From: Bdellovibrio sp. ZAP7
GTDB lineage: Bacteria > Bacteroidota > Bacteroidia > Flavobacteriales > Flavobacteriaceae
DNA: 7,874 nucleotides
Direction of reading: 5' to 3'
NCBI GenBank assembly: GCA_943324165.2
Contig: CALPKO020000047.1
Coordinates: 1 to 7,874 of the forward strand
Below are positions 1-5,989 of this stretch, one piece after another (positions within the stretch are counted from its first letter, which is position 1; each line of letters begins with the position of its first letter). Both the position numbers and the translations under genes were made by a program. The notes beneath the pieces are model-generated. The model had not been told where the DNA came from. It saw only the letters and a list, made by a program, of their open reading frames with translations, and did no database searches.

Positions 1-165
1 ATCGATTTTTTAAAAGCGAACGATAACAAAATGGACTTAAATGTTTTGAAAATAAAATCTGATTTGAGCGGCAAAAAATGGGACGCTGCGATGAAGAATT
101 TAGCCAAAAATGGATTGACAAAAGTTGCTTTAGAAAACGAAACTAAAACAGTTTATATAAATTAA
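1..165 (+). CDS. 3' end of an unidentified protein (partial)
   Basis: An open frame enters from the left edge in frame 1 and runs 54 codons to a TAA at 163-165. The visible C-terminal peptide is lysine-rich and polar. It contains a D-L-S-G-K-K-W-D-A-A-M-K-N-L stretch followed by K-V-A-L-E-N and ends in V-Y-I-N. An amphipathic helix followed by a short strand is plausible, but I recognise no family and assign no function. Codon use matches the neighbouring genes, so it is probably a real coding end rather than a chance frame. It converges on rsmG with a single base between the two stop codons, so any terminator for either gene must lie inside the other. The start, full length and operon partners are outside the window. 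Confidence 0.6.
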   Translation: MDFLKANDNKMDLNVLKIKSDLSGKKWDAAMKNLAKNGLTKVALENETKTVYIN

Positions 166-166
166 T

Positions 167-796
167 TTACTGCTTAAACTTCAAAGGCAAATGCACCACT
201 TTTTTGGTTTCAAAAAATTCATTTTCAAAGAAATCAGCAATATTATATTCTTTTGCCTTTGGAAAATCTTTTAATTCTTCGGTTAAATCGCCACCTTTCA
301 AGTAGAGAATGCCATTTTTGAGTTCGTGTTTGTTATGTTTTTTGATTTTATCTTTCACCCAACCCACAAAATCTGGCATATTGGTGACCGCACGACTCAC
401 TATAAAATCAAAATCACCTTTCGCGTTTTCGGCACGCATTTGCTCGGCTTTAACATTTGTCAATCCTAAACTTTCCGCAACCGCTTTAACCACATTTATT
501 TTTTTCAAAATTACATCTATCAAATAAAAACGGGTTTCTGGAAACAAAATCGCTAATGGAATTCCAGGAAATCCTCCACCTGTTCCAACATCTAAAATAT
601 AAGTTCCTGGCTCGAACTGTTGAATTTTCGCTATTGCTAATGAATGTAACACGTGTTTTGTGTACAATTCATCAATGTCTTTTCGAGAAATCACATTTAT
701 TTTGGAATTCCAATCTTTATAGAGTAGTTCTAAATTTTGAAATTGGTTTTTTTGACTTTCAGTTAAATCTGGAAAATATTTTAGAATTTCTTCCAT
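167..796 (-). CDS. rsmG: 16S rRNA (guanine(527)-N7)-methyltransferase RsmG
   Basis: RsmG transfers a methyl group from S-adenosylmethionine to N7 of G527 (E. coli numbering) in 16S rRNA, in the cytoplasm during 30S maturation. The protein is 209 residues, the usual family length of about 200-215. Family landmarks are present in order: W-N-x-K-I-N-V-I-S-R at 29-38, H-x-x-H-S-L at 48-53, the SAM-binding loop D-V-G-T-G-G-G-F-P-G-I-P at 69-80, an acidic residue after the second strand (D94) followed by K-K, and S-R-A-V at 134-137. The ATG at 794-796 gives the expected N-terminus. The gene stands alone on the minus strand, divergent from the desaturase and convergent with the gene at the left edge. 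In other bacteria, loss of this methylation can give low-level streptomycin resistance. The frame shows no damage. Confidence 0.96.
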   Translation of the reverse strand: MEEILKYFPDLTESQKNQFQNLELLYKDWNSKINVISRKDIDELYTKHVLHSLAIAKIQQFEPGTYILDVGTGGGFPGIPLAILFPETRFYLIDVILKKINVVKAVAESLGLTNVKAEQMRAENAKGDFDFIVSRAVTNMPDFVGWVKDKIKKHNKHELKNGILYLKGGDLTEELKDFPKAKEYNIADFFENEFFETKKVVHLPLKFKQ

Positions 797-813
797 GTTT
801 TTAATTTTTTTAA

Positions 814-821
814 CAAAAGTA
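814..821 (-). promoter_or_regulatory. Candidate -7 element for rsmG
   Basis: Read on the minus strand these bases are TACTTTTG, which fits the Bacteroidota -7 consensus TAnnTTTG. It ends about 17 bases before the rsmG ATG, implying a leader of roughly 12 bases. I see no convincing TTG-type -33 element at the usual 17-23 base spacing, so this is a half-supported promoter. Confidence 0.35.
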
Positions 822-851
822 ATACTTTAGATTTGAAATATTTATGTGAAT

Positions 852-886
852 TTTGACTTTCCAAAAATTTATAATAATTATATTTG
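852..886 (+). promoter_or_regulatory. Promoter of the fatty acid desaturase gene
   Basis: TTTG at 852-855 and TATATTTG at 879-886 match the Bacteroidota -33/-7 consensus (TTTG, then TAnnTTTG) with a 23-base spacer, the upper end of the usual range. Transcription would start near 891-893, leaving a leader of about 12 bases before the ATG at 905. The -7 element lies inside a 14-base perfect palindrome at 880-893, listed separately. The promoter also rules out the in-frame TTG at 884 as the start codon. Confidence 0.6.
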
Positions 887-893
887 CAAATAT
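880..893. repeat. 14-bp perfect palindrome over the desaturase -7 element
   Basis: ATATTTGCAAATAT reads the same on both strands and covers the -7 element and the probable transcription start of the desaturase gene. A transcription factor dimer bound here would block initiation. Chance is a real alternative, since the region is very AT-rich and TATTTG is itself part of the promoter consensus. Confidence 0.4.
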
Positions 894-904
894 TATATAA
901 AAAC

Positions 905-1999
905 ATGACCACTACCATCCCTACATTTTCAAAACATGACAATTTAAAATTCTTCAGAACTTTAAACAGTCGGGTTAACGCTTATTTCAAAGACAACAAC
1001 ATTCAAAAAACTGGAAACTGGAAAATTCACTTGAAAACAATTATATTGTTTTCTGTTTTCTTGACACCTTATTTTTTGATTTTAACATTAGAAATGTCCA
1101 TCTGGACGCAACTTTTACTCAATGTAATCATGGGTATTGGAATGGCTGGTATTGGAATGAACGTAATGCACGATGGCAATCACGGCTCGTATTCTACAAA
1201 ATCTTGGGTCAACAAATTTATGGGCGGAAGCATCTATGTTCTTGCTGGGAATGTTTACAATTGGCAGGTGCAACACAATGTTTTGCACCATACTTACACC
1301 AATATTCACGGTCACGACGAAGATTTAGATGCAGGAAGAATCATCCGTTTTACGCAAAATGCAGAATGGAAAAAATTTCATAAATTCCAACATTACTATT
1401 CATTCATTTTATATGGTTTATTGACTTTTAATTGGTCTTTAACCACCGATTTCAAACAAATGAAAGCCTATTTGGATAGAAAATTATCATACGGCGAACC
1501 ACAAAGTCCAAAAAGATTGTGGACAGTTTTGGTAATTACTAAAATAATTTATGCTATCATTTGGATGGCTTTGCCAATGCTTTTGGGCGTAATTTGGTGG
1601 AAAGTAATTTTAGGATTTTTTGTGATGCACTACGCTGCTGGATTAATACTAAGTATTGTTTTTCAATTGGCACATGTGGTAGAAGAAACTACAAATCCGA
1701 TTCCAAATGAAGATGGTGAAATGGAAAATACATGGGCCATTCACCAATTGTACACTACGGCTAATTTTGCTCCGAAAAACAAAATAGTGAATTGGTTTAC
1801 CGGTGGATTGAACCATCAAGTAGAACATCATTTGTTTCCGCACATTAGCCATGTTCATTATGGAAAAATTGCCGAAATTGTGAAACAAACTGCTTTTGAA
1901 TGCAACTTGCCTTACAACGAATTCAAAACCATGAGAAGTGCTGTTATTGCTCATTACAAGCATTTGAAAGATCTGGGACAACAACCGCAAATAGCATAA
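905..1999 (+). CDS. Membrane fatty acid desaturase (acyl-CoA/acyl-lipid type)
   Basis: This is a 364-residue integral-membrane di-iron desaturase, which introduces a double bond into fatty acyl chains using O2 and electrons from a separate donor. The three histidine boxes are present: H-D-G-N-H at 89-93, H-N-V-L-H-H at 124-129, and Q-V-E-H-H at 305-309 followed by L-F-P-H. A further conserved histidine is H257. Hydrophobic segments lie at about 45-62, 70-88, 205-230 and 235-258. No cytochrome b5 domain is fused. The Q at the start of the third box is typical of front-end (delta-5/6) desaturases, but as I recall bacterial delta-9 enzymes of the DesA3 type share it, so regiospecificity is open. 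I chose ATG 905 over the in-frame TTG at 884, because the TTG lies inside the -7 promoter element. The gene is monocistronic, with its own promoter and terminator. Confidence 0.93.
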   Translation: MTTTIPTFSKHDNLKFFRTLNSRVNAYFKDNNIQKTGNWKIHLKTIILFSVFLTPYFLILTLEMSIWTQLLLNVIMGIGMAGIGMNVMHDGNHGSYSTKSWVNKFMGGSIYVLAGNVYNWQVQHNVLHHTYTNIHGHDEDLDAGRIIRFTQNAEWKKFHKFQHYYSFILYGLLTFNWSLTTDFKQMKAYLDRKLSYGEPQSPKRLWTVLVITKIIYAIIWMALPMLLGVIWWKVILGFFVMHYAAGLILSIVFQLAHVVEETTNPIPNEDGEMENTWAIHQLYTTANFAPKNKIVNWFTGGLNHQVEHHLFPHISHVHYGKIAEIVKQTAFECNLPYNEFKTMRSAVIAHYKHLKDLGQQPQIA

Positions 2000-2011
2000 A
2001 AAATATAAAAT

Positions 2012-2045
2012 AAATCCCGAGTTTAACTTGGGATTTTTTATTTTT
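2012..2045 (+). terminator. Rho-independent terminator after the desaturase gene
   Basis: A 10-bp stem pairs 2012-2021 (AAATCCCGAG) with 2027-2036 (CTTGGGATTT) around a 5-base loop, with one G-T wobble. The right arm runs straight into a T-tract (TTTTTATTTTT). It starts 12 bases after the desaturase stop codon and insulates the aminotransferase gene downstream. Confidence 0.85.
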
Positions 2046-2083
2046 ACACTTTTAAAATAAAATTTAACTACAAACCATTCACA

Positions 2084-3268
2084 ATGAATCCACTTTCGGA
2101 CAGAATCAATAATCTATCTACATCACAAACTTTGGCAATGGCAGCATTGGCAAGAGAATTAAAAGCGCAAGGAAAAGACATTATCAGTTTAAGTTTGGGC
2201 GAACCCGATTTTAATACACCCGATTTTATAAAAGAAGCGGCAAAAAAAGCCATTGATGAAAATTATTCAACTTATTCTCCGGTTGATGGTTATATGGAAT
2301 TGAAAGAAGCCATATGCAGAAAATTCAAACGCGATAATAATTTAGACTATAAGCCAGCCAATATTGTGGTTTCTACCGGAGCAAAACAATCGCTTTACAA
2401 CCTTGCACAAGTTTTGCTGAATGACGGAGATGAAGTTATTCTTCCTGCCCCATTTTGGGTTTCTTATTCAGAAATTATCAAAATGTCTGGCGGAATTCCG
2501 GTTGAGGTGCCAACTTCAATCGACAATGATTTTAAAATGACACCAGCGCAATTAGAAGCTGCAATTACACCAAAAACAAAAATGCTTTGGTACAGTTCAC
2601 CATGTAATCCGAGCGGTTCAGTATATTCTCGAGAAGAATTTACTGCCTTGGCAAAAGTATTGGAAAAATATCCAAATATCTATATTGTTGCAGATGAAAT
2701 TTATGAGCATATCAATTTTTCTGGAACTTTTTGCAGTATGGCATCGATCCCTGGAATGTTTGACAGAACCATTACAGTAAACGGCGTTGCAAAAGCTTTT
2801 GCCATGACAGGTTGGAGAATTGGTTATATTGGCGCACCAGAATTCATTGCAAAAGCATGTACAAAAATGCAAGGGCAAGTTACTTCCGGAGCCAATTCAA
2901 TTGCTCAAAGAGCGACAATTACCGCTGTTGATGCAGATCCAAGTGTTTTGAAATATATGGTTAATGCTTTCCACAGCCGTAGGGATTTAGTGGTTGGGTT
3001 AATTCGTGAAATTCCAGGCTTGAAAATCAATGTTCCAGAAGGAGCATTTTATGTTTTCCCTGATGTTTCTTCGTTTTTCGGAAAGACTTTGAGAGGTACA
3101 ACCATCAAAAATGCCGATGATTTTTCGATGTATTTGCTTTCAGAAGCTAACGTTGCAACCGTAACCGGTGACGCTTTTGGCGACCCAAAATGCATTCGTT
3201 TTTCTTATGCTACAAGCGAAGAACAACTGATCGAAGCAATGAGAAGAATAAAAGAAGTTTTGGCTTAA
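2084..3268 (+). CDS. PLP-dependent class I aminotransferase (aspartate aminotransferase-like)
   Basis: This cytoplasmic pyridoxal-phosphate enzyme probably transfers an amino group between aspartate and 2-oxoglutarate. At 394 residues it is normal for subgroup I-gamma aspartate aminotransferases. Visible landmarks are S-L-G-E-P-D-F at 37-43, S-T-G-A-K-Q-S-L near 97-104, and N175 in the N-P-S-G motif. D204 in A-D-E-I-Y-E-H should contact the pyridine nitrogen, with Y207 nearby. K237 in G-V-A-K-A-F-A-M-T-G-W-R is the Schiff-base lysine, and R372 in C-I-R-F-S-Y should bind the substrate carboxylate. The family's usual Ser before the lysine is Ala here. Related enzymes also act on prephenate or aromatic amino acids, so I give no symbol (aspC and aatA are the usual ones). 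The methyltransferase gene follows after 30 bp, suggesting co-transcription. I found no clear TAnnTTTG promoter in 2046-2083. Confidence 0.93.
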   Translation: MNPLSDRINNLSTSQTLAMAALARELKAQGKDIISLSLGEPDFNTPDFIKEAAKKAIDENYSTYSPVDGYMELKEAICRKFKRDNNLDYKPANIVVSTGAKQSLYNLAQVLLNDGDEVILPAPFWVSYSEIIKMSGGIPVEVPTSIDNDFKMTPAQLEAAITPKTKMLWYSSPCNPSGSVYSREEFTALAKVLEKYPNIYIVADEIYEHINFSGTFCSMASIPGMFDRTITVNGVAKAFAMTGWRIGYIGAPEFIAKACTKMQGQVTSGANSIAQRATITAVDADPSVLKYMVNAFHSRRDLVVGLIREIPGLKINVPEGAFYVFPDVSSFFGKTLRGTTIKNADDFSMYLLSEANVATVTGDAFGDPKCIRFSYATSEEQLIEAMRRIKEVLA

Positions 3269-3298
3269 AATTTCAAAAAGTCAAACGATTTAAGGTCA

Positions 3299-4072
3299 AT
3301 GAAAAAAATATTTAAACTCATTCTCAACACAATTCCGCGTCCAATCCTGATTAGATTGAGTTTTTTGGCGAAACCAATTTTGGCTTTCTTGTTAAAAGGA
3401 AATCAGTTTACAGATCCAATTGACGGAAAGAGTTTCAGTATGTTTTTGCCTTACGGATACGGAAAACAAAGAAATAACGTTTTGTCTCCAAGCACTTTGT
3501 CTTTAGAGAGACATCGTTTGTTGTGGCTTTATCTAAAAAACGAGACTTCCTTTTTTACTGAAGCCGAGAAAAAGAACGTTTTGCATTTTGCGCCAGAGCA
3601 AGCATTTTACAAACTTTTCAGAAATCAAAAAAACATAGCTTACACCACAACCGATTTACTTTCTCCGTTGGCAGATGTGAAAGCAGATATTTGCAACTTA
3701 CCGTTTGAAGATAATGCTTATGATTATATTTTTTGCAACCACGTTTTAGAACATATTCCAGATGATACAAAAGCCATGAACGAATTGTTTCGGGTCTTGA
3801 AACCAAATGGGATGGCGATTCTTCAAATTCCTCAAGATTTAAATCGTGCCAGTACTTTTTCAGACGATACAATAACCAATCAAAAAGAAAGAGCAGCCAT
3901 TTTCGGACAATATGATCACGTTAGAATTTATGGAAGAGATTATTTTGACAAATTAAGAAGCATTGGTTTTAAAGTGGTTGAGGAAGATTATACTGCCAAA
4001 ATTGCTCCTGAATTAGTCGAAAAATATTGCTTAGCCAAAGGTGAAATTATTCCAATTTGCTTTAAAAATTAA
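3299..4072 (+). CDS. Class I SAM-dependent methyltransferase, substrate unknown
   Basis: This 257-residue protein has a class I methyltransferase fold of the Methyltransf_11 type. The segment at 94-101 (V-L-H-F-A-P-E-Q) occupies the motif I position but lacks the usual D-x-G-x-G-x-G. D130 in D-I-C-N-L-P-F and the N-H-V-L-E-H-I-P-D-D run around H148 are motif II/III-like. F-R-V-L-K-P-N-G-M-A-I-L-Q-I-P follows. The N-terminus (about 5-33) is basic and hydrophobic and could sit on a membrane. At 37-80, F-T-D-P-I-D-G (D39-G43), S-P-S-T (63-66) and S-L-E-R-H-R-L-L-W-L-Y-L resemble a region that, as I recall, carries a C-x-x-C zinc ribbon in relatives. No cysteines remain there. The start ATG lies 30 bp after the aminotransferase stop, so co-transcription is likely. 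The substrate cannot be told from sequence. Confidence 0.85.
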   Translation: MKKIFKLILNTIPRPILIRLSFLAKPILAFLLKGNQFTDPIDGKSFSMFLPYGYGKQRNNVLSPSTLSLERHRLLWLYLKNETSFFTEAEKKNVLHFAPEQAFYKLFRNQKNIAYTTTDLLSPLADVKADICNLPFEDNAYDYIFCNHVLEHIPDDTKAMNELFRVLKPNGMAILQIPQDLNRASTFSDDTITNQKERAAIFGQYDHVRIYGRDYFDKLRSIGFKVVEEDYTAKIAPELVEKYCLAKGEIIPICFKN

Positions 4073-4086
4073 AAAAACCACAAATA

Positions 4087-4116
4087 TTTGTTGCATTAAA
4101 TATTTTAGTACCTTTA
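4087..4116 (+). promoter_or_regulatory. Candidate promoter of the T9SS plug gene
   Basis: TTTG at 4087-4090 and TACCTTTA at 4109-4116 resemble the Bacteroidota -33 and -7 elements with an 18-base spacer. The last base of the -7 element is A rather than G. A start near 4122 would leave a leader of about 13 bases before the ATG at 4136, similar to the other leaders inferred in this window. The -33 element is the right end of a 10-base palindrome, CAAATATTTG (4081-4090). Confidence 0.45.
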
Positions 4117-4135
4117 CAAACCTGAAATCATTTTT

Positions 4136-5386
4136 ATGTCAAAAAATATTTTTTTAGCCTTGCTTTTTTTAGCAATTTCGTATGTTTCATATGCTCAATC
4201 TGAAAAAGAAATTGCTCCGCCGTACAACATAAAAACGGTTAGTTTTGTAATAAACGGACAAAACTCAGTTCCGTTATTTCGCCTAAATGATAGTTTTCAA
4301 CTTCAATTTGATGACCTTTACGGCGATGAAGCCAATTACTATTATCAAATTGTTCATTGTGATTACGATTGGAAAAAATCGCAACTCAGTCCGGCAGAAT
4401 ATATTCAAGGGTTTGACGATCAACGCATTCAAGAATATTATAATTCGTTTAATACACTTCAAATTTATTCACACTATAAATTAAGTTTTCCCAACAAATT
4501 CACCCGTTTTCTGGTTAGCGGAAATTATTTGTTAAAAATAGTAAACGAAGCCAAAGAAGTAGTTTTTTCGAGAAAATTTGTAATTTATGAAGATTTAGTC
4601 AACGTTCCGATGCAGGTAAAAAGAGGCAGAAATTTAAAAAATATAGAAGGTAAGCAAAATTTAGATTTCGCAATAAAATCACAAACTATTCAATTTCAAA
4701 GTCCACTTCAAAATGTGAAGATTTCAATTTTAAAAAACAGTCAATTTAATACTGCCATTAATAACATCAAACCAATGTACACTATAGGAAATGATTTGAT
4801 TTATAAATATGATGGAGAGACTCAATTTTGGGCTGGTAATGAGTTCCTTTTTTTTGAAAATAAAAACATCCAAGCAGCAGCAAACAATGTCGCTTTTATC
4901 GATTCCAAAGGGGTTTACAATGCTCATTTATACACCAATAATGCCAGAGCAAACAATGTCTACACCTACTATCCAGATATAAACGGCAACTTTGTTGTGA
5001 AAAATATAAATGCAGAAAACAATGAACTCGAAGCAGATTATGCTTGGGTATATTTTAGTTTTTCTGCTCCCGCTTATTTTGGTAAAAGTGATATTTACGT
5101 GACTGGAATGTTCAATAATTTCGCTTTAACTGCTGAAAATAAAATGGATTACAACAAAGAAAAGGCAATTTATGAAAAAGCGATTATGATCAAACAAGGG
5201 TTTACCAATTATCAATATACAATTCTTGATGAAAAAGGAGCTGTTGATGAGGAAAACAACTTAGATGGAAATTTTTGGCAAACTGAAAACAACTATTCTA
5301 TCTTGGTTTACTATCGTGAAAATGGGCAACGTTTTGATCGAATTATAGGAAAAGGAATAGCTAGCTCAGTAGACATTATCAATTGA
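4136..5386 (+). CDS. Type IX secretion system plug protein (DUF5103 family)
   Basis: This 416-residue exported protein matches the DUF5103 family. Its Flavobacterium johnsoniae member was identified as the Plug that seals the periplasmic end of the SprA outer-membrane translocon when it is not carrying substrate. Residues 1-20 form a Sec signal peptide with a basic start, a hydrophobic core and cleavage after Y-A, leaving Gln at +1 as is common in this phylum. There is no lipobox cysteine. The first domain carries P-P-Y-N-I-K-T-V, H-C-D-Y-D-W and G-N-Y-L-L-K-I. The C-terminal part from D319 (D-I-Y-V-T-G-M-F-N-N-F) to I-G near 407 looks like an E-set/CBM48-like beta domain, with E-N-N-Y-S-I-L-V-Y-Y-R near its end. 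No T9SS sorting domain is seen, which fits a machine component rather than a cargo protein. It ends in TGA. The assignment rests on remembered family patterns. Confidence 0.75.
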   Translation: MSKNIFLALLFLAISYVSYAQSEKEIAPPYNIKTVSFVINGQNSVPLFRLNDSFQLQFDDLYGDEANYYYQIVHCDYDWKKSQLSPAEYIQGFDDQRIQEYYNSFNTLQIYSHYKLSFPNKFTRFLVSGNYLLKIVNEAKEVVFSRKFVIYEDLVNVPMQVKRGRNLKNIEGKQNLDFAIKSQTIQFQSPLQNVKISILKNSQFNTAINNIKPMYTIGNDLIYKYDGETQFWAGNEFLFFENKNIQAAANNVAFIDSKGVYNAHLYTNNARANNVYTYYPDINGNFVVKNINAENNELEADYAWVYFSFSAPAYFGKSDIYVTGMFNNFALTAENKMDYNKEKAIYEKAIMIKQGFTNYQYTILDEKGAVDEENNLDGNFWQTENNYSILVYYRENGQRFDRIIGKGIASSVDIIN

Positions 5387-5400
5387 TTAATTTAAGGAAA

Positions 5401-5435
5401 TTGAATCCAAATTTTATTTGGATTACGTAAATTTG
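5401..5435 (+). promoter_or_regulatory. Candidate promoter of apaG
   Basis: TAAATTTG at 5428-5435 is a full match to the -7 consensus. TTG at 5401-5403 is the best -33 candidate, with a 24-base spacer that is slightly long. Transcription from about 5441 would leave a leader of about 19 bases before the ATG at 5460. A 9-bp perfect dyad (5404-5424) fills most of the spacer. Confidence 0.45.
5404..5424. repeat. Perfect 9-bp inverted repeat in the apaG promoter spacer
   Basis: AATCCAAAT (5404-5412) and ATTTGGATT (5416-5424) are exact reverse complements separated by TTT. The dyad begins 17 bases after the plug gene's stop codon and sits between the apaG -33 and -7 elements. It could be an RNA hairpin ending the plug transcript or an operator. 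No T-tract follows (the next bases are ACGTAAATTTGC), so a standard terminator is not supported. Confidence 0.5.
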
Positions 5436-5459
5436 CATTTTAAAAACTTTTTCGAAAAA

Positions 5460-5846
5460 ATGGTTTCTCAAATCACAAGGGGTATAAAAATTTCAGTATT
5501 AACGAGTTTTGAAGGCACCTACTTCAAAAACCACCAGCTTCATTTTGCTTTTTCTTACGAAATTACGATTGAAAATCATTCGAAAGATTCTGTTCAATTG
5601 GTTACTCGCCACTGGGAAATTTTCGACGCTTTGAATGACGTTGAAATCGTTGATGGAGAAGGTGTTATAGGGAAAAAACCAGTATTGAAACCAGGAGAGA
5701 AACACACTTACAGTTCTGGCTGTCTTTTATCTTCACCTTTTGGAGCAATGCATGGGTATTTTAATATGATTAATTTTACTTCAACTCGAAATTTCAGAGT
5801 TACAGTGCCAAGTTTTAGATTAAGCGCTCCTTTTGCTTTGAATTGA
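5460..5846 (+). CDS. apaG: ApaG domain protein (Co2+/Mg2+ efflux-associated)
   Basis: This 128-residue protein is a full-length ApaG, a small immunoglobulin/fibronectin-like beta-sandwich. ApaG is named for its position next to apaH in enterobacteria and is commonly annotated as involved in cobalt/magnesium efflux, but its biochemical role is poorly known. The signature is clear: E-N-H-S near 38-41, R-H-W near 50-52, G-E-G-V-I-G at 66-71, P-V-L-K-P-G-E at 74-80, then Y-S-S-G-C at 84-88 and P-F-G-A-M-H-G-Y at 93-100. I chose ATG 5460, since M-V-S-Q-I-T-R-G is a typical ApaG beginning. An in-frame TTG at 5418 would add 14 residues encoded by the promoter and dyad. It has no apaH neighbour here and lies between the plug gene and folK. 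It ends in TGA. Confidence 0.92.
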   Translation: MVSQITRGIKISVLTSFEGTYFKNHQLHFAFSYEITIENHSKDSVQLVTRHWEIFDALNDVEIVDGEGVIGKKPVLKPGEKHTYSSGCLLSSPFGAMHGYFNMINFTSTRNFRVTVPSFRLSAPFALN

Positions 5847-5859
5847 AATTAAAAACTAA

Positions 5860-5894
5860 CTACAACCTAAAAAACATTTTTGCTTAGTTTGTAG
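5860..5894. repeat. Long imperfect hairpin between apaG and folK
   Basis: CTACAACCTAA (5860-5870) pairs with TTAGTTTGTAG (5884-5894) over 11 positions with one mismatch (5866/5888). Inside it, AAAA (5871-5874) pairs with TTTT (5878-5881) around a CAT loop, leaving a GC bulge. No T-tract follows the right arm, and folK begins 11 bases later. It may be a 3'-end stabilising or weak terminator structure for apaG, or a leader structure for folK. Confidence 0.45.
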
Positions 5895-5923
5895 CAAATC
5901 GAATTATGCAAAACCAAGTTATT

Positions 5924-5926
5924 TGA
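5924..5926 (+). other. Premature TGA codon in folK
   Basis: This in-frame TGA separates V-I from S-L-G-S-N in the first beta strand of HPPK. TGA serves as the true stop of two other genes here (5384-5386 and 5844-5846), and tryptophan is encoded by TGG throughout, so a reassigned genetic code is not supported. The following base is T. Confidence 0.85.
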
Positions 5927-5989
5927 TCATTAGGAAGCAATAAGGGCGAAAAATCGCTTCAAATTAATGCTGCAATTGCTCAAATTCAT

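Noticed and set aside
1649..1990. 113-residue open frame on the minus strand inside the desaturase gene
   Set aside because: It is fully antisense to well-conserved desaturase coding sequence with intact histidine boxes. The peptide shows no recognisable family pattern and no promoter.
2012..2045. Terminator hairpin as an operator for the aminotransferase
   Set aside because: It has a strong stem followed directly by a T-tract, 12 bases after a stop codon, which is fully explained as a terminator.
4081..4090. CAAATATTTG palindrome as a regulator site upstream of the plug gene
   Set aside because: It is only 10 bp of AT-rich sequence and overlaps a -33 TTTG, so chance symmetry is likely without conservation data.
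5924..5926. TGA read as selenocysteine or as tryptophan under an altered code
   Set aside because: Two genes here use TGA as a genuine stop and tryptophans are TGG. The HPPK position is normally an aliphatic residue rather than Cys or Trp, and I saw no obvious SECIS-like hairpin just downstream.
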